Part shown: one piece after another, positions 12,757 through 25,932 of the stretch | Numbering within the stretch: the first letter of the stretch is position 1 | How the letters are laid out: every line of letters starts with the position of its first letter | Source of the DNA: Morchella semilibera | Lineage: Eukaryota > Ascomycota > Pezizomycetes > Pezizales > Morchellaceae | DNA length: 64,000 nt | Assembly: GCA_009192285.1 (NCBI GenBank) | Contig: WBVU01000012.1 | Span: 1,798,001 to 1,862,000 of the forward strand | Direction of reading: 5' to 3' | Notes under the pieces: generated by a model | What the model saw: only the letters and a program-made list of their open reading frames with translations | Told to the model about the DNA's origin: nothing | Databases searched by the model: none | Made by a program: the position numbers and the translations under genes

Positions 12757-13745
12757 TTACCTGATCAACCCCTCGTATATGGTCCAAACGACCGCGCTAC
12801 TAACCGCCTTCCGCGCAATCCTCAGCCCCAACCCATCAAACAACGCCCGCCCCCTCATCCTCCCACTGTCCTCACTAACCACTAACTTCGCCGCATGCCA
12901 CATATTCCGATAACGCCCCGGATCGACCTGAATCCTCGTCTTCAGCGCATCAAACGGGTTAGTTATCGCCGTCGCCAGTGCCCCCGCCCCCGCACCACTG
13001 ACAGTGTTGATCATGGCTGCAACGCCGTTGTCCATTTTCCGTCCCGTGGAGTACAGTATACTCAGGCTCTTCTTGCTCTGTTCGTAGAAGAGGATATAGA
13101 GGCCGGCATAGGGCGCATCGCGGATCGCGGTCGCGCCCCAGCCGGAGAAGAACCCACGGAAGCCCTCGACGCGAATGATGTCGCGCGCGGCCTGTAGCAT
13201 GGATGTGTATTTGTACATGCTACTCTCGTAGCGGACCTTGATGATTGTGATTGGCATGACGAAGTAGCCCACAGCAGCACGGGTGCCCGCACCGGTCAAG
13301 AGGTTCCCCAGTGGGGAAAGAACAGGGAGCGCCGACGACCCCGTCTTGATGGCATCGCCGCCGGGTAGGAGCCGTGAATTCGCAACGGACGTGCGCACGG
13401 TGTTGAGCGCCGAGAAGTAGATTGCTGAGCCGACGCCTGTACGGAGCGCAGACGGGACGGTTCCGCGCCAGAGGGAACGTATGGGGGTGTCAGAGCGGAG
13501 GATGGAGCGAAGGGTTGTTATTAGCGTTTTTGTGGCGGAGCCGCTGGGGGGGGCTTGCTGGATACGGGTTTTGAGGAGGTCAGCGGGTTGCAGGAGGACC
13601 GCGGAAAGGATACCGGAGGCGCCGCCGGAAAGGAAGTGAGATTTTTTTAGTGTTTTTTTTCGGGCGGCGGTGGAGGGGGGGGATGGGTGGTGGTGGTAGG
13701 GTTGGGGACAGCGGTTGACTCGGGGGTGAGTGAGGTGGAGGTCAT
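12757..13745 (-). CDS. Mitochondrial glycine carrier Hem25 (SLC25A38 family); one-base frameshift
   Basis: This is a mitochondrial carrier with three repeats and three signature motifs: PADLLKTRIQ, PITIIKVRYES and PFDALKTRIQ. The second, with KVRYES, is typical of the SLC25A38/Hem25 branch, whose members import glycine into the mitochondrial matrix for 5-aminolevulinate and heme synthesis. The body reads without introns from HFLSGGASGILSAVLLQPAD to a C-terminal WTIYEGLIR. The start at 13745 opens a Thr/Pro-rich leader that ends in a G8 run at 13675-13682 (C8 on the coding strand). Directly after this run the frame changes to STAARKKTLKKSHFLSGG. One more C gives 990 nt (329 aa), the right size for the family. 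The final codons overlap AGGTAATG, a possible splice donor, so a short downstream exon cannot be excluded. The assignment is firm; the frameshift is most likely a sequence error. Confidence 0.87.
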
Positions 13746-16700
13746 GATGGTTGTGGTGGTGTGGTGATGGTTGTTGTGAGTGGTGAGTGGCCCCTACTTT
13801 AAGTAGGTGGGGGGTGACCCTGGTGGCGGGGGTAGTGCTGTTTGTTGGATATGATATTTAATTTCACAGATTCCTATAAATGAAGATGATGGTATATGTG
13901 CGTACGCCGTAGAGAGCGAGAAAGAGATAAGAGGGCGGCAGCAGCAGCGCAACAGTGCAATTTGAGAACCCCCCAATCTGATGGGGATGATAATTGAACA
14001 GATGTCGTGAAAGGGGATGTGGTGGGGTAATCGATTCCGAAGAAGAGATAAAGTTGTGAAAAATGTGTGTGGAGATGAAGACAGACGTCAGGTCAAGAGT
14101 ACGGAAGTTCGCAGATTAGAGAATTCTCCAGGCCAACAAAGATAAAGGATTTGGTAAAATTGAAAACGATTAAATTAACCATCCTCAAATCTGTCCGAGG
14201 ACAGGAAGGCTACAAGTATATAGACCAAGTCCCAGTCCCACCGCTACTTAGATAGATGAACTCTTCCGTCCTACTCACCACCACTACCATCACTACCACC
14301 CCCACTCCACAAACTCTCTCAGACACCACATCCCGGTTTCCTCTCTATCCAGCCTGCCCACTTGCCTGCCTGCCTGTCTCTTCTAAGACAAGTCTACTTA
14401 TGTGCAGAGTGATATATATCTGCGGAAGGAGGGGGGGGGGGGGGGTGCAGTTGACAGAATATGATGATAGGCATTGGTCGTAGACGACGAAGACAGTGGT
14501 GGTTGTGGTTCCTTGAGAGGGGCAACTACCATGTTAATGCAACCATCCCCCCTCGTGGTACGGTCTGGACAACAATTGGAAGCAATTCTCGGAATAATTG
14601 TATGTGTCTTGGCAACAGGGCCGCAGCTTGACGTCTCCCAGATGTCTGAGTGTGAGAGCCCGCCAACCAGGAAAACTTTGGGGAACGCCTTGCAGCTTCG
14701 CTTGATGCTGCTGCCGTCCCCACCCCCCCCATCCTCCCAAGTGAATGCCGCTCATCATATCTCAGCTCTCATGGGATGAACCAAACACTGTCTAAGGGAC
14801 CTTAAATATCACATAAACTTAACTAACCCCTCAACTCTGATAAAAGAGACTTTCCGCTCTCGGAAGTAGGAACTCAGGTTCCGTATCGGCTGTGAGATTT
14901 GATTTGTTTATCGAACATAATCAGGTGCCCCACATCCCCTCGTAAACATCCCTCACCTCATCCCATCCTTGCCGTGCTTTTCATAAATCCGCTATGGACT
15001 AGAGGTACCTACATGCACAACACCCTCGAGCCTTCAGCAGTATCTTGCTTTTTTGACAAAAGTGAAGGAATCACCCTCTCCAATCATTTAGAAATACTCG
15101 AGGATTATTCGGTCTTTCATTACCCAATCCCCACCTCCACCCCCGGCGCCTAGATCAGCTACAGCCCAAGCGCCATGTCTCATGATCCGCCGCATCGATT
15201 ATCTTGAGCGTATGAAGTTCCTCTCGCACTAGCGCCTCTACCTATCGACACAAGAGCCGACACATTATGTTTCCTTTTTATGATGAGTACGAGAATACCC
15301 TTACCCCGCTACATGGTGTGGTCCCGATCTCTAGTAAACTTCGATTTTTACCATCTGGCCTCCTGGTTAGAAACGGCGCGTCCCTCCCCCCCTCACTTCG
15401 GGAAACCCAAAAAGATGCGTCCTGCAGCTCCTCGCTAGACTATTTGCGTGCAAAGTGAAAAAAAACATGGGCGCCGGCATCGGCCCGTGATGCGGACTAG
15501 CTGAGTCTTGTCCAATTGTGGGGAATCTGACCTTTCAACCGAGGACTCGTTGTTGTTTCCCTGGTGTCCAGGTGTGAGCAAATTTCGCGAGTGATCCGCG
15601 GTGATGGACCCGAGTAGGCTGTCGTCGATTGGGGTCATGGTCGTCGTCGTTACCTAGCTCTTCCCGCCGTTCCGTGAATCACCTCCCAGTTCCCCGGCCT
15701 GAGACGTATGTACCTAGGTGACTACTTTCAGAACGAGTGAGTTTTTCTGTGCCAACTCCTAGAAAATGATGGCAGACATCGGATAGTAATCCGCCCATCA
15801 GAAACGCACTAGCCGCTACTGATATAAACTGTAAGCGCCGTAATCAGAAAAGCGCGTCTGATTGCACTTATTCCCGCCGTAATCATGCCTGGCGGAAGTG
15901 TGTGCGTCTTGTGCGAATTGCTGCCAATATCCACAGATCTCTCCAGCTATCACATAGCACATTTTATTCGTGACCAAAAGCATCGACAAAAAAAGCCCTT
16001 GGGATAAGACAAATTAGCCCGCGGCATCACGGTTCGATGTTTGTTTTATGCACGATGCAGCTCGGCACATAGTAAGTACATACCCCCAGCAAAGAAACAA
16101 AAAACTCCAGGTTTCTCCAAATGCAGCCAGCCACCATTAAAAACAGGCAGCCATCGAGCTGAGGGTGTGCAGAACGCGTTGCCAAACTGCAGTTCATCTG
16201 AAATGGCACTTCTGCAATCCTTTCGTTAATGAGATATTGTACGTAGATATAGAATTCAAAGTCGATCGAGATTCTGCATGTTTTTTGCCCGCTGTATAGG
16301 ATCGAAATTTAAAGCTCTGTATTAGGCCTCCTTGACATGCGGTGCGATTCGTGTAACCTTCCGTGTATAATCTGGAATAGCTCCAAGACAGCCCAAGGCT
16401 CTAAATGAGGCCTCGTGCTCCGGGTGTTTCATAAAAATACGGATTTGATATACGTATCAACAGTCAGCTACTTGTTTCATCCTCTAGAAAGCCTAGAACG
16501 GGTTCTCCGGCGTGCCTAGCGGTTCCTACAACCCACCCCAACCCCAACCCCTCCAACTTGTATGGGAAGTATCATCCTATCAAGGGAGGACACTTTCACC
16601 GATATCGATGCACCCTTATTTCCATGAGCCGATCTATGAGAATATGAGATTGGCGTGATAAAGGGTGCGGAGGTGATAATCATCCGGCATAATCAGCTGC

Positions 16701-19485
16701 ACACCTTTTTGATGCAATGTGTCTGTGTCGAGGCCAGATAAAGTGTTGGGAACATGTACAGTTGAGGGCGATGGTACATGTATTCGGTGACAAGACCGGC
16801 TTATATAGCCAGGCCTCATACTAAAGTTGAGTGTCAATAGCTACGGTTAATTTAAACTTTGTACCCCACCACGCCCAGAGCCTCATCAGCAAAGCTGCCG
16901 TATCCCGCGCATCAATTCAATCCGCAACAATTAGCCCTTGCAAAACCTAACCCCCCCCCCAAAAAAAAAAAACCTCCAGGTCCTGGGCACATACGTCAAC
17001 TTGCAATTTTTGCCCCACTCTAGCTACATGTACCTACATGTAATTAAGCATTCTACCCCCCAACGTTTCGGCTCACTCTGCTTACTAGAAACATATTAAC
17101 ATCATATATATATGCTTTCAAAAGACTCCGTCTATATTTACTTTAGTGCAACGATATATCGATATCAAAAATGTCCAGGTACGAAACTGCCTTATCCGTA
17201 CCCTCACAGCATCATGTCAATGTAATCACGAGAGATCACTCGACATGCTCCCCAGAAGACAAGTTTAAATTTTTAATGTATGACCCTACCTTTCACCCTT
17301 CTTCAAGGAACCCGCCTAAGCAGAGCTAGTGGCAATAGACCTCGATTGGTATCACGATAATACGCGGGATTCAGCGATGCCATCACTCTATCCCCCCCCC
17401 CCTGGGAGCACCTACGCCACTCGTCGATACACAAATTGAGCACCGCAGTATTCTGGAATCTCACTGCACTATTGGCTATGATGAGATGACCTACATCTCG
17501 GGCTTTGTGTTGGCGAAGAATATCCTGTTAAAAAACCACATCACGGGCTCCCCCTCACCCCTCTCGGAGCCCCCACACAGAGCAACATAGAGCAGATGAG
17601 AGGTTCAGCACAGATAAACGGAGGGGTAGAATACGAGAGACACACCCAGGGAAACATTCGTCAAAATCAAAGGTTGGAAATGACTGCAACAAATAGTACT
17701 AGAACGGCACCTATCTAGTCCAGCAAACCCGCCCTCGATTTACACCTAGGCCCAGTTTACACCTAAGCCCAGGCCAACCGCAGGATCAAGATGTTAGTTT
17801 AGAGCCCAGGTCTCTGCTTTGGAAGGCTTGAAGGCTAAAGGGGAGACTTTTTGTTTTGGGTGAGTATTCCTGCGGTACTCATGGACCCCATTCGTTCTGT
17901 ACAGCAGGAAATTCTCTATGAACCCAATACTCAGTCACACACACACACCCCTTCAATGGCGCTCCCGTTAAAGCGTCGTTGCGAAAAATAATATAGAGAG
18001 GGAGAGGGTGGGATGGCGGCAACTGGTTTGTTGTTGTGGATATAGAGGTCGGTTTACGGCTCTGTAAGGGCCCGGGAAAGTCCTTCAAGGCCGAGGTATA
18101 TATATATCCTTACTTAGTATATTTGTCTCCTACCTGAATGTCGGGAAACAAATGTCCACCGATACTATGCGAAGTTATTATCCATGGCTTAACCTCCCTC
18201 CTCCATATATACTACACCACCCAGAAACCAGCAACCCGTCAACCCTCAGAAATATGGTCCCCTGCCGTCCTTCCGATATAATCCCCAGCAACGAGCGTAC
18301 TTAGCTGACTTCCCAGTGGCGTACATCGAATAGTATACGCCCAGCCGCAAACTGTGGCACTCGTATATGGATATCCCAATCTTAGACAGGCGGGCCAGAA
18401 AAGCCCAGCACGCGGCAAGGATATCCTTCAAGCTATTCCACCGCTCTCGTAGCCTCAAATCTTTGTTCTTCTGCTTCCAATGGTAGGAATATGGGTCTTT
18501 ATAACTTTCCGTGCGTTAAGTTATTAGAAGATCAATGGCGCAATTTTTTACGGTGCAAAACGACACATCTTGGCTGGTAGAGATCCTTTTAGTCAATTTG
18601 GTGTCAATAAATGGACTCTCGTAACAAACTATTGATATAAATATCTAATATTACTCAAGTATTGTTTTACTAGCTAAGCATACAGGTAGAAATCAAGTTG
18701 AGCTCTTGTCTAGTCCTTTATCACGGAAGATAAACTATCGAACGGCATTTACCGAACAGTCATATCCCGTCTTAGACTAGAAAATAGACCCCAGGGCTTA
18801 AAAGCCTAGAGATCAAGGAGGAGTCCCGTCAAAACTTCAAGACTTTAAGGCTCTGGTCCAAAAAGCCATATAACCGTACTTTATGACAGATAACACAGAA
18901 TAACCATCTTTCGCGTTCCGCTCCCATATCCCGGCACTCTTTAAAGCCTCTAGGCGCATTCAACTCTTCACCAATAACAGAACCCCGATCCCCCCCAGAA
19001 AACATATGCACCTAAGTACCCCCGAAGCCTCGAGGTCGCGTTTTGTTCTGTCTTACTACCTTCCAGGTATTTTCCCGCCTTAGCAAAAGTCTCGAGATAT
19101 CCCGCGCCCATCACTAATAATTACCGCAACTTTTCTACAATTCGAATCGAGTGATATTTCATGACCTAAATTGGCTTTCATAATCACAAAGTCATGTCTG
19201 GTGAATTCAACATCCAAATCCATGAATCCTGCATACAAGCATGTTTTGTTTCTATTTTGAATTATTTGAGCTGAGCGCCCCATTTATAATCTTGTGTTTC
19301 AAAAGTTGCGGTTTTCGTCTTGGATAAAGAAGTCCAGCAAAATCGTATATAAAACGTTTCGCAACCTACTTAACCCCTCACCTAACTACTTAACGTAGAA
19401 CCATATCCACAACTTTACAACCACACGTACTCCCCTTCGCCATACTACAAATTTAACAACACCAAGGCCCAGCTCTATATACGCC
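13746..19485. other. Gene-poor intergenic stretch
   Basis: No gene can be supported in these 5.7 kb. I see G/C homopolymers (about 14430-14444, 16951-16960, 17391-17402), TACATGTA palindromes at 16775, 17025 and 17035, and generally AT-rich sequence. Open frames such as 14474-14779 and 14899-15153 show no family features. Confidence 0.45.
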
Positions 19486-19881
19486 ATGAAAGTCCAACTC
19501 CGCATCATTACCTCCTGGCCAGAGGAAGTACACCCCACACAAATTACCCCCCTTGAAGCTGCCCGCTTCACACTCTGGACCTACTGCGAAGATTTTCAAA
19601 AGATCAAAGTCAGGCACTTTGCCTTTAGGGCCCATATCCAGAATTGCCTAAACCAAGATATATCGTGGCACCATTACTGTACGGTAGAAGGACTGTGCAA
19701 CGAGGATGTTCTTTCCCAGATGCACTATAACAATGTGACCCAGTTTAATAACTTTGTCCAGATGCAGAAAATGTGGAGTGTTCGTGAAAAAGCTTTTCTC
19801 GCTAAGTTACTGAAGATGAGGAAAGAGGTGTGGAAATTAGAGGTTGAGAAATTGTTTACGACGCACTATACTTCTAGATAG
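19486..19881 (+). CDS. Possible orphan protein, 131 aa
   Basis: A single intronless frame begins MKVQLRIITSWPEEVHPTQ and ends KLFTTHYTSR. The composition is balanced (several Trp, His, Cys and a Lys/Glu-rich helical C-terminal third), unlike the low-complexity chance frames around it. A TATATAAAA box-like sequence lies about 140 bp upstream (19346-19354). I recognise no domain, signal peptide or membrane segment. It stands alone in an otherwise gene-free 11-kb region and could equally be a chance frame or a relic of a mobile element. Confidence 0.35.
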   Translation: MKVQLRIITSWPEEVHPTQITPLEAARFTLWTYCEDFQKIKVRHFAFRAHIQNCLNQDISWHHYCTVEGLCNEDVLSQMHYNNVTQFNNFVQMQKMWSVREKAFLAKLLKMRKEVWKLEVEKLFTTHYTSR

Positions 19882-22800
19882 TAGTATCTACGAATAAGTT
19901 AACCTGCAGTACTAAGAGAGCAAGTGTATTTAGTACCTCGGGTAGATCGAATACCATGAGACCGGAGTAATAATATTGCTACGGTATGAAGGCCAGGGCT
20001 CCGGTTTAATTTGGAGGTCTTGAAGTATGATCCTGTCTTACCAGAGTAACTATTGTGTCCTCGCCCTCGGTAGCAGTACCAGAAAAAGAATTAGGATAGA
20101 AGAGTTAGGCTCAATTGAAAATTTTTTTAGGGGTATTAAGCCTTCCAGAATGCCTCTTCTAAGTGCCACATCCTACATTTGGTTAAGTCGACCAAAAATG
20201 CGAATGTCTGAGCACACAGTTTAGCCTTAATTCTACAGATTTACTAACTTCAACCCGACCAACTCGCCGCGGTGAAATACATCCCGAGGTACTCGAGTAA
20301 TTCGTACGTATATGTATTCATCACGGCCCTCTTCAAGCTGAGTTGCGAGGCCACGTCGCGGTAAGTAATACCCGGCAGTATAATTTTATTCACAATATAT
20401 CACTCGACCCGGGACATTACACCGCTCACCGGTCTGACATGTAACGCGTTAACGTCCTTTGAAATTATAGAATGAACGGCTTATCTGTTGGTGCCATGGC
20501 TACATTGTACCTAGAGGATTTACACAATTTATATATACGCGATCCCTTTAATTTGTTGGGTTGGTCGGTTTTTGTGATTCTGTAATACGGTAACGCGTAT
20601 CCAAAGTATGTTCTTACCGTACGCTACATACGCGTGCACAACGTACCCATGTTACGTATAGACTTCGCGAAGCACCCCTCAAGCCTAAAGTGACGGACTC
20701 CTACGCTGTCTATCTAGATTTTGTGACTCTCCCTACATTACGATTACTGAGACCACCGTGCTTCACCTTCCCCCCTGGAAAAGAAAATGTTCCATGATCC
20801 AGGACAGAAGGCCGGACCGGACCGGACCCCTGAAATCTCCAGTTCTCCAGAATTAACTCTAGTGGCCATGGAACATCCCTTTCTCCTATTACACACAACG
20901 GCCTCAAATAATGGTGGGAGAATACAAATCAATTTGACCAATGGGTACATAATGGAAACCTTGTTAGCGCGTGGGTGGCGCCCTAGAGTAAAGCCTCATT
21001 GTCAACAACGTTTTCGAGTGAGATCGCATGATTAATGATTTACGCGCTTATATGCGATACTCTAGGTGATAATGATATCCGTAACCAGCCTAAACGGCGC
21101 CCCCACGGGTGGCTTTAACTTATCGTTTTTTTACTCGGTTCGAGATTGTCCTGTTCTGTGACGTGGTAAACCCTCAGCCTTTTTACGCGCGACCTGGCAT
21201 CAACATTCTCCTTTGAGTTTCTTATCAATTCTCAATTCGTCCTTCACAACTAGGTCCACTTCCTTTCTCAGCTTGAACCACTCGGGAGTACGTCGAGTTT
21301 AGGTTGGCTAGACATATTTGACACATCAAAGTTCAAACTCAAACAGTAGATCGATACGGCAAATCCAAATAGGACTAACCATTTATTATTGAACTGCATT
21401 GGATCCAGCACAACCTACTACTGCAGGAACTCGAAAAGTATGGGGTTGGGCTGCCGCCTTGATTGGACAAGCGGAGCGTCCACTTCCCCAAAGCATGCTG
21501 TTATTTGTTATAGACGACCAGCAAGTACATATGAGAAAATCAGACTATCTGTCCACCATTGGAAGTTCCCCCTAGTCCATTATTTCGTGAGTTCAACGCA
21601 ATTCACCATTGACCACCCTCAAGCTTGAGCTGCTGCACTGTAAGCACGACATTTTCTGCCTTGACATTGCTACTGATCTATTTCCACTCTAGCTCTCCCG
21701 AAAAACCAAAAACCCACACTGACCGCTCCCTTGGCGCATCCACGCCTACTAAATTCCAGGTTAATGGGACTGAAATGCACTGACATCTCTTTCTCTTCGG
21801 GAATGACGAGCTTGGGATATGTTTCGTTCTTCATTTCAATCACAGTGGTGACCTGACTAGCTGGGGGGCTACAATGTCCCACGGAGATTGTTTTTTTACT
21901 CTATGTTCCCTCGGGTTTGCGCTAAAAGGTAGGCCCCTACCTGCTAATATGGAGTTCGCACCGACCCTTTATGTGGCGGGACCGGGATGTTTCCTTCCCA
22001 TGCCACCGGAAATCTTGACGGACCGGCCCATCATTCTGATCCCAAGCGTGGGAGGGTAGAAGGTGATAGAATGAGCTTAATCACTACAAATTTTTTTTTA
22101 CCAGGAGGGTGGAATAGTAGTTTGAGTACCTGCTACACCCCCCCCCCTCCTCCTCCCCTTCCCCCGTTAGTGTTTGTGTAACTCGGGCTATAGCTATTGT
22201 GCACCTAGGAACAAGGAACACTTAGATTTTTCCCCATCTCAGTCCCTTTCTATATGTCTCGCCCGCCCGGCCGGGTTTCCAACTATGGTGCATCGGTACG
22301 TTACAATATCATACCGTAATTATGATACCCACTACTACACCATGTAGAGTATGTACACACCTACCCAACTACATGATCTGAGTTGTCCAAACCTCCAGCG
22401 CACTGCCGTATGCTGTACACCGTCGCAAATCTGTCGACAGGGCACGAATATACGGATCGCAAAGTGGTATTTCCTTCGGTAGAGATGCAGGATTCGGATT
22501 AGGTGGGGGTTGGTTAGGACTAGCTCGTTCCAAGTAAGGAGCTTCGATGTATGAAATCTACCGAAACGGGCCGCTAAATGACAAGCAGTAGACAAAAAGA
22601 GCATGAAGGGTCCCCTCCACGTCTACAAGTCCCCACGTCCCATGTCTCAAATGAGAACGCCGTTCACTTTTTCCTCTCTTCCTTTCTCCGGGGCTCGGTG
22701 ATGCTTCGGCAACCCGTAGGAGTGGGGGAAGGGGGGGGGGGGGGGCCGCGCGGTATACCATAAGGGTAGATATCGATACAGTCCGCGGTGTTGGACACTT

Positions 22801-23393
22801 CAAAACGGGCCGCTAAAATTTCACAGATCGCGAGGAACTCCACATGGGTACTAGCACAGTAGGAGGTCACGTCCATATTGGGGGTTCTTTATGGAGGGTC
22901 ACGTCTACTCTTGGATTTTTTTTCCATCTGCAGTGAACTCTTCAGAAGTGGGGGTGTGGGAGGGCATTAGTGGAGATTTAGATCGCGATGCCTCCTCGGA
23001 CACATACCGATATCCAACGGGCCGGAAAGTTACATACATGGATGGAGTGGGAGGACCCTGATTAGGAAGGAAAACAAACAATTTCGAAACATCACCCCCA
23101 CATATTCACCTGACTTGACAAACTCCCCCACGATTGTACCTAATACGAGTGATACCTCGTGAATTTCATTTCTCACTGGGTTTGGGGGGGGGGGGGCATA
23201 TGTGACACTATTTTTTCCCGATCCAGAGAGCATAGGGTATCTCCTCATGATCAGATTGGATCTCCGAACATCAGTTTCGCCCATAGCGATTCTCACGGTT
23301 TTAAGACCGCATGTTGATATCTCGCACAAGTCTGTTGATGAAACACTCGAGGTACATCACATCGAACCCATTCGCTGCAAAAGAGCTCAGGCC

Positions 23394-23420
23394 TGGAAGT
23401 GGTGGAAGTGGTGGAAGTGG
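23394..23420. repeat. GGAAGTGGT minisatellite
   Basis: Three near-perfect 9-bp units are seen directly. They lie in intergenic DNA. Confidence 0.7.
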
Positions 23421-24190
23421 GGAGAACGAACCATAGACCTGCTTTATTTCATTTTTGCGGGAGGAAAGCAGTGACTAAATTTTCCAGACTAGGTCATCGA
23501 GTTGGGTGGCTAGGAGGACTCTGGTTGGGAGGCGCACGGTGGCAGTCGGTGGGGGGAGTGGAGGATTGGGGGGGATGTATGGCTGTGGTTATCTTGGTAC
23601 TCGCAAAGTAGGCAAGTAGGCATTTTTGATGCCTACCTTTGCCTTGTTACTTTAATTAATTCAAAAAGAAAATATATATTGTGGGGAGAAACCTTGGTAA
23701 GCTTTGACCATAACACCAGGATGAGGATAGTAAACCGCACTAGATCCCTGGGTGGTAAGCAGGGTTCCTGAACGGGATGTGAGGCGCAATTAATGTAAGA
23801 TGGCCAAATTACTAACCGGCCTTAAGTCGGTGTGTTTATATCAGTGTTCCAACGTTTAACTGGGTATTTGTTCCTTGGTACTCCTTGCTCCTGGGCCATG
23901 GTTCACCTATGAAAGCTACCCCAGCTCATCATCTGCCGGGCTTGCTCATCTACTTGCTCATCTCATGTCAATCAGTCACAATTTCATAGGTAGTTGAGTT
24001 GTAGCTAAACACTCTTCTTGGTTGACGACAATACTACGGCTACGACTAAGACTACGATAACGACACCCGGCGCTCGGCGGTGGTTCCGTGATCCAGGTAA
24101 GGAGCAAAAGGCCAATCTCTGCTCACTCCTGACCTATCGCCTTTATCCCGTGCAGAATTCGCGCGGTGAAGCTCCGCTCGCCGGCCACGG

Positions 24191-24215
24191 TTTTTTTTTT
24201 TTTTTTTTTTTTTTT
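24191..24215. repeat. Poly(T) tract, T25
   Basis: Twenty-five consecutive T residues are seen directly. This could be the tail of a minus-strand retroposed copy, but I see no recognisable body next to it. Length in the assembly is unlikely to be exact. Confidence 0.8.
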
Positions 24216-24779
24216 CGTGATGACTGTGATGGATGTGATGAGCAAGCAAGCAAGCACATCCAAGAAACATCCATTCGAGCTTGTCGAGTGGCTTTGGTTG
24301 TAGACTTGAAAGTGGGTAACCCCCCCCCCCCCACGAGGCACCCCCTTTTTATGGAATTTATTCCCTATTTTCGTATTTATCTCTGTTTATCTATCTTACT
24401 CGGGGGATCTCGTGAGAACTCACTCGGACACAAGGGTCGATATACAATCCTTATTGGCCCCTTCAATACTGCAGGGAGATGTGAATTGTAGCACTTGAGC
24501 GGAAAGATAGGACTTGAAACAAAATGAAGGCAGTAGCGAAGGAGAGAAAGACACTTCCCCACGAGTGAGGTGTGCGATTATCAACATGCACATGATAGCT
24601 TGGTTCGGTAGATACTCTCTCTCTTTTTTTCTTTCTTACAAGGGGGAAAAAAGTAGGCGAGAAAGTAGGCAACTGAGATTATGTTTCGCCCCCAGCCCCT
24701 GGGCACCACTCTCCTGGTACTAGTCCCTAATTCCTAATTCCCGGCGCCACAGCTATGGATCAGTTCCGCGATACCTAAT

Positions 24780-25932
24780 TCAAACAACCGTCTTCTTCTC
24801 CAATTTCAACAGGCCCTTCTCCTCTAGGTAATCCACGATGATCTTGACCGCTTCTTCGACGCTCACTTTGTCTGTCTCGATCCTAAGTTCCGGGTTCTCG
24901 GGTGCTTCATATGGTGCAGAAATCCCGGTGAAATCTTTGATTTCTCCCGCACGAGCCTTCTTATAGAGTCCCTTAGGATCGCGAGCTTCAGCGACCGCTA
25001 TAGGGATATCGATGTGAATCTCAATGAACGGAATTGATTCGTGGACCCTCCGTGCCGCGGCACGGTCCGCAACGTATGGGGAGATAAAAGAGGTGATTGC
25101 GACTGTGGATGCGTCTGCAAACAGCTTGGATACCTATTGTACAATTCGTGGCTGTTAGCAACTGAATCCTGGAGAGGGCTGTGGTGGCTATTGTTGCCGT
25201 GGCAGTGGTGGTGGTGGCGAATGCAAAGGGAGGGGCGGGAGCGGGGGCGGGCACTAGGCTACGGTGAACAGGTAACATACCTCAGCTATGCGGCGAATGT
25301 TCTCGTTGCGATCCTTCTCAGAAAAACCGAGGTCTTTGTTTAGGCCGAAACGAACATTGTCCCCTGTGACCCCGTGAGCCGGGAGTTAGCCACCCATTTA
25401 TCCCAATCAATTGGTCGTTCCAGCACTGTCGCGATCCCGAGTGCCGCCGTCACTCCACTAATAAAAATAATAAGTCTCCCCTTGCGCGAGAAACAATTTC
25501 AAACTAGCTGCCCATGCGATGCAGTGATGCCACTGCAACTGAACCGCATAGCTCCATGCGCTTGATGGAAACATTCTTAAGAATCAAGGCATAAACAGGC
25601 AGAAATGAATTACACAATCAATACGTACCGTCCAATCTGTAGGCAGCTACACCATTGTGTAGCAAGTGTTGCTCCAGCGCCGTCGCGATTGTCGATTTTC
25701 CCGAGGCGGACAGACCAGTGAGCCATATCGTGAAGCCCTGTTGTCCACGAAGAGAATTGCGCTCTTCACGTGTAAGACCCACATGCCACGTAATATTGCT
25801 TTATTACCCACAGGAAAAAAAATGGAGAAAACGTTAGTAAATTATGTATTTCTTTAAATTTGGCAATTGACGATGATGATGATGATGATGGTGGAGAGAG
25901 CACACTCGGTGGACAGCCACTCACGTTGCCAT
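24780..25932 (-). CDS. Adenylylsulfate (APS) kinase
   Basis: APS kinase phosphorylates adenylylsulfate with ATP to give PAPS, the second step of sulfate assimilation in the cytosol (Met14 in yeast). The gene has four exons: 25925-25932, 25629-25798, 25281-25363 and 24780-25133. Introns are 126, 265 and 147 nt with donors GTGAGT, GTACGT and GTATGT. The joined frame is exactly 615 nt (204 aa), against about 200 in the family. It begins MATNITWH and has the P-loop GLSASGKST, the [17 protein letters not shown] substrate-binding segment, [36 protein letters not shown], and [16 protein letters not shown] before a Lys-rich C-terminus. All of these are hallmarks of the family. The first exon codes for only the first two codons plus two bases, so automatic annotation can easily miss it. 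The frame is intact. Confidence 0.97.

Larger units (their letters stand above)
19882..24779. other. Gene-poor intergenic stretch
   Basis: No gene is supported. Contents include C/G homopolymers (22138-22147, 22731-22745, 23183-23196, 24321-24332), a GGAAGTGGT minisatellite at 23394-23420, a T25 tract at 24191-24215, and two copies of a 15-bp sequence AAACGGGCCGCTAAA at about 22563-22577 and 22803-22818, with a shorter relative near 23017. Confidence 0.45.

Noticed and set aside
24191-24215. The T25 tract as the tail of a SINE-like retroposon
   Set aside because: No promoter boxes, body or target-site duplication could be found beside it.
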